Source: Streptacidiphilus fuscans | GTDB lineage: Bacteria; Actinomycetota; Actinomycetes; Streptomycetales; Streptomycetaceae | Assembly (NCBI RefSeq): GCF_015690355.1 | Contig: NZ_JADPRT010000010.1 | Coordinates: forward strand, 248,001-312,000 | DNA length: 64,000 nucleotides | Direction of reading: 5' to 3' | Part shown: positions 41,103-49,104 of the stretch, piece after piece | How positions within the stretch are numbered: position 1 is the stretch's first letter | Layout: each line of letters opens with the position of its first letter | Translations under genes and position numbers: made by a program | Notes under the pieces: generated by a model | Told to the model about the DNA's origin: nothing | Database searches by the model: none | Seen by the model: the letters and a program-made list of their open reading frames with translations, nothing else

Positions 41103-42161
41103 TCAGCCGCACCACCAGAGGAACGGGCGGCAGGTCGTGGACGGCGAAGGTTTCGGGGTGGGCGACGGCTGGGTGCCCCCGGTTCCCGACCCGGTCGTGC
41201 CGCCCTGACCGCCGGTCGTGCCCGTGCCTGTCCCGGTCGAGCTGGGAGCGGCCGAGGTCGGCGCGGGTGCCGACGGGTGCGGTCGGGCCGACGCGGAGGC
41301 GTGCGGGGTCGCCGACGGCGCCGGGGGCCGGGGTGCCGGGGCATGGTGGACGCTGCTCGCGGTCGGGCTGGGACTGGCGCCAGGCGATCCGTCCGTCCCG
41401 GCTGTGGCGGAACTGCTGACGAGACCGGGCGTCGGCGCCGCCGCAACCGGCGACGCACCGGACGAGGCCACGCCACCGACGATCGCCGTCCCCACGGCGA
41501 CGATGGCGAGCGCACCGATCCCCCCGATCACCAGGACGCCCCGCCCGTGCCGCCGCGCCTTCCGGCGACCCTTCGCCGAGCGTCCGCCGGCCCGTCGGGC
41601 ACTGGCTCGCGAACCGGGCGCAGCGGGCGCGACGGTGGTCGGCTCGGCGGTCGGCTCGGTCGCGGGATCTGCCGGGTCGTGCTCCGCCTCGGGGCCCGGC
41701 TGCGTCTCCGGGCTGAGCTCCGGGTCCCGGCCCGGTTCCCCGGACGGGTCGACGCCGGCGTATTCGTTCGACGACCCGTCAGGCGTCGGCTCGTAGGGCG
41801 CTTCGTAGGACGCTCCGTACGGCCCTTCATGCGGACGCGCGTATCCCGGCTCATAGGGCGTCGCGGGCAGTGGGGTCGTCGGTGCGAGCGGGGGCGCAGC
41901 CATCGTGGGCGCTGCCATGACCGGAGCGGGCATGACCGGCGGCTGCATGGAGGGCGCTGCCATGACCGGCGGCTGCATGACCGGCGGGTGCATGGAAGGC
42001 GCGGGCATCACCGGCGGGTGCATCGAGGGCGCAGGCATGACCGGCGGACCGGAGCGCTGCGGGGGCACGGAAGAGCCGCGCACGTCGGCTGCGGAGATGC
42101 CGCAACCCGGGCAGCTAAGCGCACCGTTCAGATAACGGCGGCACGTTGGGCAGTAGTCCAT
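41103..42161 (-). CDS. zinc-ribbon membrane protein of the SCO2400 type
   Basis: A 352-residue protein. An N-terminal zinc ribbon (MDYCPTCRRYLNGALSCPGC) is followed by a Pro/Met-rich tandem-repeat region (PVMPAPSMHP-type, about 38-80) and acidic low complexity. Then come a basic stretch and one membrane helix (GVLVIGGIGALAIVAVGTAI, about 212-232). The outer part is Ser/Pro/Thr-rich and ends in the conserved-looking TTCRPFLWWCG. The two terminal Cys could form a disulfide outside the cell. This layout matches a Streptomyces family known only as SCO2400-like. Function unknown. Confidence 0.75.
   Translation of the reverse strand: MDYCPTCRRYLNGALSCPGCGISAADVRGSSVPPQRSGPPVMPAPSMHPPVMPAPSMHPPVMQPPVMAAPSMQPPVMPAPVMAAPTMAAPPLAPTTPLPATPYEPGYARPHEGPYGASYEAPYEPTPDGSSNEYAGVDPSGEPGRDPELSPETQPGPEAEHDPADPATEPTAEPTTVAPAAPGSRASARRAGGRSAKGRRKARRHGRGVLVIGGIGALAIVAVGTAIVGGVASSGASPVAAAPTPGLVSSSATAGTDGSPGASPSPTASSVHHAPAPRPPAPSATPHASASARPHPSAPAPTSAAPSSTGTGTGTTGGQGGTTGSGTGGTQPSPTPKPSPSTTCRPFLWWCG
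41931..42050 (-). repeat. 15/30-bp tandem array in the zinc-ribbon protein gene
   Basis: Units of 30 bp, partly split into 15-bp halves and centred on CATGACCGGCGGCTG, encode PVMPAPSMHP-type decapeptides. Confidence 0.85.
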
Positions 42162-42343
42162 GGATTCTTCCGTGCGGATATCGCCGTTTCTCGGTACCAG
42201 CCGAGCCTAGGAGCGCCGTGGCAGAGTCGAACAGGTGCTCCACGTGAGACTTCTGCGGAGAATTGGTGCAGTTGGTATCGGGCCGCCGCACTACTGAGTA
42301 AGGGACCACAGCCTTCCGTATCCCGCCTCCGTATCCGGGCGGC

Positions 42344-43144
42344 TCACTCCTCGCCGACGAGATGCGCGGTGAAGCTGAAGCGGTCGCCCCGGTAGAGGGC
42401 GCGGACGCACTCGACGGGCAGGCCTTCCCTGTCCCTGGTCACCCGGTTCATCAGCAACATGGGCAGGGCCGGGCTGGTTCCGATCAGCTGAACCTCGCGC
42501 GGCGAGGCGAGGACGGTCTCGATCCGCTCGTCGGCGTCGGCGAAGATCACTCCGGAGCCGCGCAGGAACGCGTAGAGCGAGGTGGTCGGGTCGAACTCGT
42601 CAGCGAGGGCCGGGAACCGGGCCACGGAGAGGTAGGTGCTCTCCAGGCCCACCCGCTCGTCGTCGGCAAGCAACAGACGTTCGAGGTGCAGCACCGGCGC
42701 GCCGACCGCGATCCGCAACCCCGCCGCCAGCGCCGCATCCGCGCCGACCTGCTCGAACACGATCAGCTGACGCCCCGGACGACGCCCCTGTCGGCGCACC
42801 CCCTCGGTGTAGCTGGCCAGGGTCAGCGGCTGCACCAGCTTGGGCCCGGCCGCCACGGTCGACCGGCCGCTGCGCTGAACCCGCCCCTCCAGGCGCAGTT
42901 CCCGGATCGCCTGACGCACGGTCATCCGGGACACCCCGAACCGCTCGGCGAACTCACGCTCGGTGGGGAGCGGCGTCCCCTGACCCAGCTCGTCGAGGAC
43001 CGCGTCGATCTTCTGCTTGACCTGGAAGTACTTCGGCGGATCCCCACGCTCCGGCACGCCCGCGCGGACAGCCGCCAGCGGTGCCGGGGACGGAGCGGGA
43101 GAAGGGGCGGGGAAGGGAGAGGGCTCGAGCGGGGAACTGCTCAC
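42344..43144 (-). CDS. GntR family transcriptional regulator (HutC/UTRA type)
   Basis: A 266-residue regulator. The winged helix (about 37-100) includes LPTEREFAERFGVSRMTVRQ, with GRVQRSGRSTVAAGP as the wing. The UTRA ligand domain follows, with LHLERLLLADDERVGLESTY and VQLIGTSPALPMLLMNRV. This is the HutC/DasR branch, whose members sense amino sugars or other small ligands; the ligand here is unknown. The first 25 residues are a Pro/Ala/Ser-rich extension made of short repeats. GTG at 43144 is the start. It does not sit beside an obvious transport operon. Confidence 0.87.
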   Translation of the reverse strand: MSSSPLEPSPFPAPSPAPSPAPLAAVRAGVPERGDPPKYFQVKQKIDAVLDELGQGTPLPTEREFAERFGVSRMTVRQAIRELRLEGRVQRSGRSTVAAGPKLVQPLTLASYTEGVRRQGRRPGRQLIVFEQVGADAALAAGLRIAVGAPVLHLERLLLADDERVGLESTYLSVARFPALADEFDPTTSLYAFLRGSGVIFADADERIETVLASPREVQLIGTSPALPMLLMNRVTRDREGLPVECVRALYRGDRFSFTAHLVGEE

Positions 43145-43310
43145 ACGGGGAGCCTAGTGCCTCGCCCACCGACGCAGCACCGGGCCCGTTCGGACCGCCC
43201 GCCTGGTCAGGCGGGCGCGAGCGGTTGCGGAAGGAGCGGCGGTGGCGTGGCATGGAAGACCCGGCATGGCAGAGAAGATCTGCGGAGTCGGGTGAGAGAG
43301 GAGCGGCGCC

Positions 43311-44603
43311 ATGCGGCAGCGCGGGGTGTCCGGCGCCTCGGGCGGACGGTCGAGCCGACTGCTCCTGCTGCTCCCGCTCGCGCTGATGGCGCTGATCGCC
43401 GCCTCCGACATCATCGCCCCCGCCGACATCCACCTGGGCCCGCTGCTCGTCGTGGCTCCGGCGATCACTGCCTCCTTCGCCGGCGCGCGGGCGACCGCCG
43501 CCATCGGGGCGCTCGCGGTGGCCGCGCTGGTGGCCATCGGGATCGCCCGCGACGCGATCACCACCGAGAACCTGCAGGTGCAGATCGCCTCGCTCTTCGC
43601 GATCTCAGTCTTCATCGTCATCTTCGTCCGGGTCCGCGAACGACGCGCCAGCGAACTCGAACGGGTGAGATCCGTCTCGGAGGCGGCGCAGCGGGTCCTC
43701 CTGCGCCCGCTGCCGACGCGCGCCGGACCGCTACGGATCGCGTCCGCGTACCACGCCGCCAGCGCCGACGCGCATGTCGGCGGTGACCTGTATGCCTCCG
43801 CCAGGACCCAGGAAGGCACCCGGTTGGTCATCGGCGACGTCCGCGGCAAGGGCCTGGAGACGTTGGGCGACGCCGCCGTCCTGCTCGGCGCCTTCCACGC
43901 CGCCGCACACCGCCAGGCCCCGCTCCCGGAGCTGGCTGCCTCGCTGGAGGACAGCGTCAGTTGGGGCCTGGCAGAACTCGCGCACAGCCAGGCCAGGGTC
44001 GACAGGCGGGCTTCTTCGGAGAGCGGGATTCGCAGCGACGAGAAGGAAGACACGGACCCCGGAGGGCGCGCGGGCGGGTTCGCGTACAGCGCGAACTACG
44101 GCAACGACTCCGACGGTTCCGGCGGCGACTCGGACTACGACGACGCGGATGAGGAGGAGGACGCGGAAGGCGACGTCGGCGAGCGTTTCGTGACCGCGGC
44201 GATCGTGGACATCCTCGACCAGCGCCCTCTGCTCCACCTGATCAACTGCGGCCACCCGCCGCCGCTCCTGCTCCACCGAGGCGGCGTCCGGCTGCTCGAA
44301 GTGGACGACAAGAACCCGCCGCTCGGTCTGGGGCTGAACCTGCCCGGACTGGGCGGCTTCGCCCAGTCCGAGTTCCCGTTCGAACCCGGCGACGTGCTGC
44401 TGCTCTACACCGACGGGTTGATCGAGGCCCGAGACAGCCATGGCCGGTTCTACCCGCTGCTCCCCCGGGCCCAGGCCCTGGCTGTCCACGCCGGCCAGAA
44501 CCCGGACTCACTGCTGCGCCTGCTGAGCGACGACGTCCAACGCCACGTGGGCGGCCCGCTCCAGGACGACACCGCGATGATCGCGATCCTGCGGCGAGCC
44601 TGA
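43311..44603 (+). CDS. membrane PP2C-type (SpoIIE) serine/threonine phosphatase
   Basis: A 430-residue phosphatase. The N-terminal part has about four hydrophobic helices (residues 20-110). The SpoIIE/PP2C domain follows with metal-binding Asp in VGGDLYASART and VIGDVRGKGLETLG, then INCGHPPPLLLHRGG, LLLYTDGLIEARDSHG and QDDTAMIAIL. A roughly 60-residue acidic, Gly/Ser/Asp-rich insertion (about 225-290) splits the catalytic domain between the second and third motifs. Such enzymes usually dephosphorylate anti-sigma-factor antagonists. GAGAGAGGAG precedes the ATG. No anti-sigma gene is adjacent, so the target is unknown. Confidence 0.88.
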   Translation: MRQRGVSGASGGRSSRLLLLLPLALMALIAASDIIAPADIHLGPLLVVAPAITASFAGARATAAIGALAVAALVAIGIARDAITTENLQVQIASLFAISVFIVIFVRVRERRASELERVRSVSEAAQRVLLRPLPTRAGPLRIASAYHAASADAHVGGDLYASARTQEGTRLVIGDVRGKGLETLGDAAVLLGAFHAAAHRQAPLPELAASLEDSVSWGLAELAHSQARVDRRASSESGIRSDEKEDTDPGGRAGGFAYSANYGNDSDGSGGDSDYDDADEEEDAEGDVGERFVTAAIVDILDQRPLLHLINCGHPPPLLLHRGGVRLLEVDDKNPPLGLGLNLPGLGGFAQSEFPFEPGDVLLLYTDGLIEARDSHGRFYPLLPRAQALAVHAGQNPDSLLRLLSDDVQRHVGGPLQDDTAMIAILRRA

Positions 44604-44667
44604 CACTGCCGGTTCTGCATCGCCTGGTCTGCTCGTGGTTCGGGAGCCACGCCGGCATTCACCGCTA

Positions 44668-44683
44668 TCGCTCACATGTTCGA
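44668..44683. promoter_or_regulatory. candidate LexA (SOS) box upstream of alkB
   Basis: TCGCTC-n4-GTTCGA resembles the actinobacterial SOS box TCGAAC-n4-GTTCGA with two mismatches in one half. It lies 10 bp upstream of the alkB -10 hexamer, a position suited to repression. Confidence 0.35.
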
Positions 44684-44692
44684 ATGAAGGAG

Positions 44693-44698
44693 TAGTCT
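44693..44698 (+). promoter_or_regulatory. -10 hexamer TAGTCT, leaderless start for alkB
   Basis: TAGTCT ends 6 nt before the ATG at 44705. The only AAGGAG-like sequence is 15 nt or more upstream and falls in the spacer of the promoter. Confidence 0.45.
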
Positions 44699-44704
44699 CG
44701 TTCC

Positions 44705-45379
44705 ATGGCCCTCCAGCACTCCGGCGACACACCCACCTGCGCGGCCCTGCAGGCTTCGCTGTTCGACGAGACGGAGGAGACGCGCCTGCGTCCCCTGCGC
44801 ACGTCCTCGCCGACCCGGACAGACCTGGGCGCGGGCGCGTGGATCGACCTGCTGCCCGGCTGGCTCTCGGGCGCCGACGAGCTGTTCGAACGCCTGGTGA
44901 CCCGGGTGCCGTGGCATGCGGAACGCCGGAAGATGTACGAGCGGGTCGTCGACGTGCCGCGCCTGCTCGCCTTCTACGACGAGGGCGACCGGCTGCCCGA
45001 CCCGCTCCTTTCGGACGCGCGGAACATGCTGAACGACCACTACGCGGCGGAGCTCGGCGAGCACTTCGCCACGCTCGGCCTCTGCTACTACCGCGACGGG
45101 CGCGACAGCGTCGCCTGGCACGGCGACACCATCGGTCGTGGCAAAACCGAGGACACCATGGTGGCGATCCTGTCCGTCGGCGAGCCCCGGGCACTGCTCC
45201 TCCGCCCCCGCCCCGAGTCCAACCTGAGCGGCACGACAGTGCGTCAGCTGCTCGGCCACGGCGACCTGATCGTGATGGGCGGCTCGTGCCAACGAACCTG
45301 GGAGCACGCCATCCCGAAGACCGCCCGCCCGGTGGGCCCACGCATCAGCATCCAGTTCCGCCCACGCGGGGTGCGCTGA
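44705..45379 (+). CDS. alkB: AlkB-type 2-oxoglutarate/Fe(II) DNA dealkylase
   Basis: A 224-residue dioxygenase that oxidatively removes alkyl groups from DNA or RNA bases. The iron triad is WHGDTIGRG (His and Asp) and WEHAIPK (second His), and the 2-oxoglutarate-binding Arg residues are in GPRISIQFRPR. GLCYYRDGRDSVAWHGD is the typical nucleotide-lid approach. It resembles the AlkB2/ALKBH2-like actinobacterial group. With the Fpg/Nei gene 4 kb away, two base-repair genes are close but not cotranscribed. A possible SOS box lies upstream. Confidence 0.9.
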   Translation: MALQHSGDTPTCAALQASLFDETEETRLRPLRTSSPTRTDLGAGAWIDLLPGWLSGADELFERLVTRVPWHAERRKMYERVVDVPRLLAFYDEGDRLPDPLLSDARNMLNDHYAAELGEHFATLGLCYYRDGRDSVAWHGDTIGRGKTEDTMVAILSVGEPRALLLRPRPESNLSGTTVRQLLGHGDLIVMGGSCQRTWEHAIPKTARPVGPRISIQFRPRGVR

Positions 45380-45456
45380 GCACGCGCGTGGGGGTGTGGG
45401 CGTGCCGATGGGCCGCTTCCCGGGTGGGTGGCGGCTGGTCGGCGGGGTTGGGGTTG

Positions 45457-46983
45457 TTAGTTGCGTTGGGGGTAGCGGGTGTTGGGTGGGGGTGGGGTGT
45501 CCGGTGGTGGGACGGCGTGGGGTCGGCCGTTCCTGATTTCGAGTTCCCAGCCGGTCTGGTGGAGATCGGTGTGGTGCTCGTTGCAGAGCAGGGCGAGGTT
45601 GCCCAGGCTGGTTTCACCGCCGTCAGCCCAATGCACGACGTGGTGGGCTTCGCACCACGTCGGTGGCCGGTCGCAGCCGGGCCACACGCAGTGGCGGTCC
45701 CGGGCGATGACCGCATCCCGCAGATGCGCGGGGACGGTGCGTGTCGCGCGGCCGATCGAGACCGGCTTGTCCTGCCCGCGCGTAAGGATCACGCGGAGCT
45801 GGCAATCACACGACTCCTTCCGGGCCTGCCACCCGGGAAGCTGGTAGCCCCGGGTCGTGGTCGCCGCAGCCTTCGGCCGCAGCAGCCCGGAGAGCTCATC
45901 GCCCCCGTCGGTCAGTGCCGGGTGGGTCGGGCAGGTGGTGCGCAGGGCGTCGAGGTCGGCGATCAGGGTCAGGTGCGGACGCTGCCCACCCGTCGTCGGC
46001 AACTTGTCCGAACCCAACGCCAGATCCGTCACGGCTTCGAGGGCGTCGCCCATCCGCTCGGAGTGGGTCCGGGTCTCGCCCTCGGCCGGGGTGCCCATCG
46101 CAGCCTCCAAGGCCACGCGGAGCTTCTCCCCCGCGACCGGGGACAGTTCACCGGACAGGACCCAGAACGGCCGATCCGACGTCCCGGTCGCGGACAGCTT
46201 CACCCAGGACTGGAACACCGCCGGAACCACCGCCGCGTCCACATCCCGCTCGGGGACAAGGTGGGCGTGAATCTGCTTCGCCGCCTGACGCACATGCGCC
46301 AGATGCAGCTTCGGGGTCTGCTCCACCATCAACACCTCCGCCGCACAACGCGCGGCGGTGTCCTCGATCGGGGCAAGCTCCTTCGCCAGGATCTCCACCT
46401 GGTCCGTCGACAGAGCGCCCTCCGCCTGGGCCTGACGGACCGTCGGAAGCTTGTCCAAGTCACGGGCGAGGTTCACCAGCCGGTTCGCGTGACCCTGGCC
46501 CATCTGCGCGTGCGTCCGCAGGAAGCCCTTCGTCGAACGACACCGCACCGCAGTAGCGCCGCCCACGCGGTCGAACACCGCCAGACGACGCAACTTCTGC
46601 GCATCCAACATCTCCGACAACCGCTCAAGCGCCAGGAACTGCTCCGCGAGGTAACCCACACCCGCGTCCAACAACGCGCCATCACCCTCGTCGCCCAGGG
46701 CGGTCAACAACTCACGCGCGCACCCAGGAAGAGTCCGCAACGGATCCACGAACCGCGCCTGACGCGAAGACAACGGCGTCCCCGCCACGAACCGGGAACC
46801 CGCCGCATCCTGCGGCAAACCCAGCCAGTCATCACCAGCAGGCGAAGGAGAAGGAACAGAAGGGAGATTTGAAGGGAGCCGGGGATCCGAACCAGACGAC
46901 GAACCCTGGGACTCCGGGGAAACACCCCACCCATGGACGCCATCACCGTCATCACACCCGCCCCCGAACATCGAGGCGTCCAT
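45457..46983 (-). CDS. DUF222 / HNH endonuclease domain protein
   Basis: About 508 residues. An N-terminal DUF222 region (about 60-330, with GGATAVRCRSTKGFLRTHAQ and AEGALSTDQVEILAKELAPI) is followed by a C-terminal HNH nuclease domain. The HNH core is WCEAHHVVHWADGGETSLGN and LLCNEHH. These proteins are multi-copy in actinobacteria and suspected of mobility, but no transposase or intein boundary is seen. ATG at 46983 is preferred: GATAAT lies 6 nt upstream as a -10 and no ribosome binding site supports GTG at 47010. The Pro-rich C-terminal tail is encoded by a very G-biased plus strand (45380-45520). Confidence 0.83.
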   Translation of the reverse strand: MDASMFGGGCDDGDGVHGWGVSPESQGSSSGSDPRLPSNLPSVPSPSPAGDDWLGLPQDAAGSRFVAGTPLSSRQARFVDPLRTLPGCARELLTALGDEGDGALLDAGVGYLAEQFLALERLSEMLDAQKLRRLAVFDRVGGATAVRCRSTKGFLRTHAQMGQGHANRLVNLARDLDKLPTVRQAQAEGALSTDQVEILAKELAPIEDTAARCAAEVLMVEQTPKLHLAHVRQAAKQIHAHLVPERDVDAAVVPAVFQSWVKLSATGTSDRPFWVLSGELSPVAGEKLRVALEAAMGTPAEGETRTHSERMGDALEAVTDLALGSDKLPTTGGQRPHLTLIADLDALRTTCPTHPALTDGGDELSGLLRPKAAATTTRGYQLPGWQARKESCDCQLRVILTRGQDKPVSIGRATRTVPAHLRDAVIARDRHCVWPGCDRPPTWCEAHHVVHWADGGETSLGNLALLCNEHHTDLHQTGWELEIRNGRPHAVPPPDTPPPPNTRYPQRN

Positions 46984-46989
46984 AGAACA

Positions 46990-46995
46990 ATTATC
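46990..46995 (-). promoter_or_regulatory. -10 hexamer GATAAT, leaderless start for DUF222-HNH gene
   Basis: On the minus strand GATAAT ends 6 nt before the ATG at 46983, the same geometry as the other leaderless candidates. No good -35. Confidence 0.4.
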
Positions 46996-47054
46996 AAGCG
47001 ACAACCCCACCCACGACCATGGCCCACAAGGACTATATTCCGAACACGAACGAG

Positions 47055-47333
47055 TTAGTCATTCTGTTCGATTACCTGGGATGTCGACGGCGGAACCTCG
47101 ATGCCACCCTCGCGGGCCTCGCGAAGCGCTTCCTCCAGCTCATCCAGAGCCCGGGAGACACCCGTCGGGTCCTTGGTGGCCACCGCCGTCGCCAGTGCGG
47201 AGCGGGCATCGGCGACCTGTTGCAGGAGAACCTCGGCCGACTTGCCGCCCGGCTCACCCAGGTAGCCGGACTGGTCGACCTGATCGAATCCAGTGACGTC
47301 CTCGACCTGGTCGAGCTGCTCGTTCCGGTCCAC
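47055..47333 (-). CDS. small acidic coiled-coil protein (92 aa)
   Basis: A 92-residue acidic protein with a predicted helical/coiled-coil stretch (SAEVLLQQVADARSALATAV, then VSRALDELEEALREA). GTG at 47333 has GAGGAG 6 nt upstream, which fixes the start against longer versions. It lies upstream of the DUF222-HNH gene on the same strand, with 71 bp between. No family recognised; function unknown. Confidence 0.6.
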   Translation of the reverse strand: MDRNEQLDQVEDVTGFDQVDQSGYLGEPGGKSAEVLLQQVADARSALATAVATKDPTGVSRALDELEEALREAREGGIEVPPSTSQVIEQND

Positions 47334-47486
47334 CGCGGCCTCCTCACAATGCACCCTGGAAGCCCCTCCCACAGCCACCTTCGCAGGGATTGAAGAATTC
47401 TTCAATTCACAGTTCAGCCCGCATGTCAACGAACCCCGGACGCCGAGCCAGGCCGCAACGAACCACTATCGAGCGAGCCCCGATCC

Positions 47487-47532
47487 TTGACAGTCACCCG
47501 GGCCACGACGGACGATCGACCGAACATTCGGT
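47487..47532 (+). promoter_or_regulatory. paaK promoter with PaaR-like operator
   Basis: -35 TTGACA (47487-47492) and a -10-like GACGAT 18 bp later (47511-47516) are followed directly by the palindrome ACCGAACATTCGGT (47519-47532). The ACCGA...TCGGT core matches the operator described for the TetR regulator PaaR of phenylacetate genes in Corynebacterium. No paaR gene is in this window. Confidence 0.5.
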
Positions 47533-47638
47533 TGGCAACCACATCCAGTGTCCACAACCGGTGACCGCATCCGGTCGGTGGAACCGTGGCGCACCCGACT
47601 GGTAGGCACCTGGCACCTGGTAGGCAGGAGTTCCGCGC

Positions 47639-48979
47639 ATGCCCGTCCCCACCTCGACTCCCCCGGCCGACCTGCTCGACGCCGGCGAGCGGCTCAGCCC
47701 GGACGAGCTGCGCGCGCACCAACTGAAGCAGTTGCGCTGGACCCTCCGTCACGCCTACGACAACGTCGAGCTCTACCGGCGCAAGTTCGACGCGGCCGGG
47801 GTGACCCCGGACGACTGCCGCAGCCTGGCCGATCTGGCGCGGTTCCCGTTCACCACCAAGGCGGACCTGCGCGAGACGTACCCGTTCGGGATGTTCGCGG
47901 TGCCGATGGAGCGGGTGCGGCGGATCCACGCGTCCAGCGGGACCACGGGACGGCCGACCGTGGTGGGCTACACGGACGGCGACCTGGACCTGTGGGCCGA
48001 CGTCGTCGCCCGTTCGATCCGCGCGGCGGGCGGGCGGCCTGGGCACAAGGTGCACGTGTCGTACGGGTACGGGCTGTTCACCGGGGGGCTCGGGGCGCAC
48101 TACGGCGCGGAGCGGGCCGGGTGCACGGTGATTCCGGCGTCCGGCGGGATGACCGCGCGGCAGGTGCAGATCATCCAGGACTTCCAGCCCGAGATCATCA
48201 TGGTGACGCCGTCCTACATGCTCACGCTGCTGGACGAGTTCGAGCGGCAGGGCGTGGACCCGCGCAGCACCTCGCTCCAGGTCGGCATCTTCGGGGCGGA
48301 GCCGTGGACCGAGGAGATGCGGCGCGAGATCGAGGAGCGGCTGGACATCCACGCCGTGGACATCTACGGGCTGTCGGAGGTGATCGGCCCGGGCGTGGCG
48401 AGCGAGTGCGTCGAGACCAAGGACGGGCTGCACATCTGGGAGGATCACTTCTTCCCCGAGGTGGTGGACCCGGTGACCGACGAGGTGCTCGACGCGGAGG
48501 AGATGGCCGCGGGCGGGAGCGGCGAGCTGGTCTTCACCTCGCTGACCAAGGAGGCGCTGCCGATCATCCGTTACCGCACGCGCGACCTGACCCGGCTGCT
48601 GCCCGGCACGGCGCGGCCCGCGTTCCGTCGGATGGAGAAGGTGACCGGACGGTCCGACGACATGATCATCCTGCGCGGGGTCAACGTCTTCCCGACCCAG
48701 ATCGAGGAGGTCGTGCTGCGCACGCCTGCGGTCGCGCCCCACTTCCAGCTGCGACTGACCCGGAGCGGGCGGCTGGACCGGATGGAGGTCCGGGTCGAGG
48801 CGCGGCCGGACGCCACCTCGTCGGAGCGCGACGCGGCGGCTGCGGAGATCGCGCGCGGGGTGAAGGACGGCGTCGGGATCAGCGTCGCGGTGACGGTCGT
48901 GGATCCGGAGACGCTGGAGCGGTCGGTCGGAAAGATCAAGCGCGTCTTCGACCTGCGCAGCCAGAACCCGGAGGGCTGA
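47639..48979 (+). CDS. paaK: phenylacetate--CoA ligase
   Basis: A 446-residue AMP-forming acyl-CoA ligase. The AMP-binding signature RIHASSGTTGRPTVVGYT and YGLSEVIGPGVASEC are typical of PaaK, as are RTRDLTRLLPG and the C-terminal RGVNVFPTQIEE. It activates phenylacetate, or a close aryl acid, to its CoA thioester. AGGAG precedes the ATG at 47639. The three genes downstream encode a CoA-transferase/racemase, a thiolase and a FadB multienzyme, so the cluster handles CoA thioesters. The ring epoxidase genes paaABCDE are absent here, so full phenylacetate degradation must be encoded elsewhere or the real substrate differs. Confidence 0.92.
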   Translation: MPVPTSTPPADLLDAGERLSPDELRAHQLKQLRWTLRHAYDNVELYRRKFDAAGVTPDDCRSLADLARFPFTTKADLRETYPFGMFAVPMERVRRIHASSGTTGRPTVVGYTDGDLDLWADVVARSIRAAGGRPGHKVHVSYGYGLFTGGLGAHYGAERAGCTVIPASGGMTARQVQIIQDFQPEIIMVTPSYMLTLLDEFERQGVDPRSTSLQVGIFGAEPWTEEMRREIEERLDIHAVDIYGLSEVIGPGVASECVETKDGLHIWEDHFFPEVVDPVTDEVLDAEEMAAGGSGELVFTSLTKEALPIIRYRTRDLTRLLPGTARPAFRRMEKVTGRSDDMIILRGVNVFPTQIEEVVLRTPAVAPHFQLRLTRSGRLDRMEVRVEARPDATSSERDAAAAEIARGVKDGVGISVAVTVVDPETLERSVGKIKRVFDLRSQNPEG

Positions 48980-49015
48980 GCGGCACGACTTCCGAGGTCC
49001 CGGCCCTGACACCTC

Positions 49016-49044
49016 TTGTTACTGACGAGTTAACTCCCTAGCAT
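49016..49044 (+). promoter_or_regulatory. promoter of the CaiB-thiolase-fadB genes
   Basis: -35 TTGTTA (49016-49021), a 17-bp spacer and -10 TAGCAT (49039-49044). The spacer contains the inverted-repeat-like TTACTGACGAGTTAA, a possible acyl-CoA-responsive TetR operator. Confidence 0.55.
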
Positions 49045-49104
49045 CGGCTCTAGGCAGTCATGTCGCTGCCGTCCTGTCGCCACTCCCCGTTCCGTGGAGG
49101 CCCG

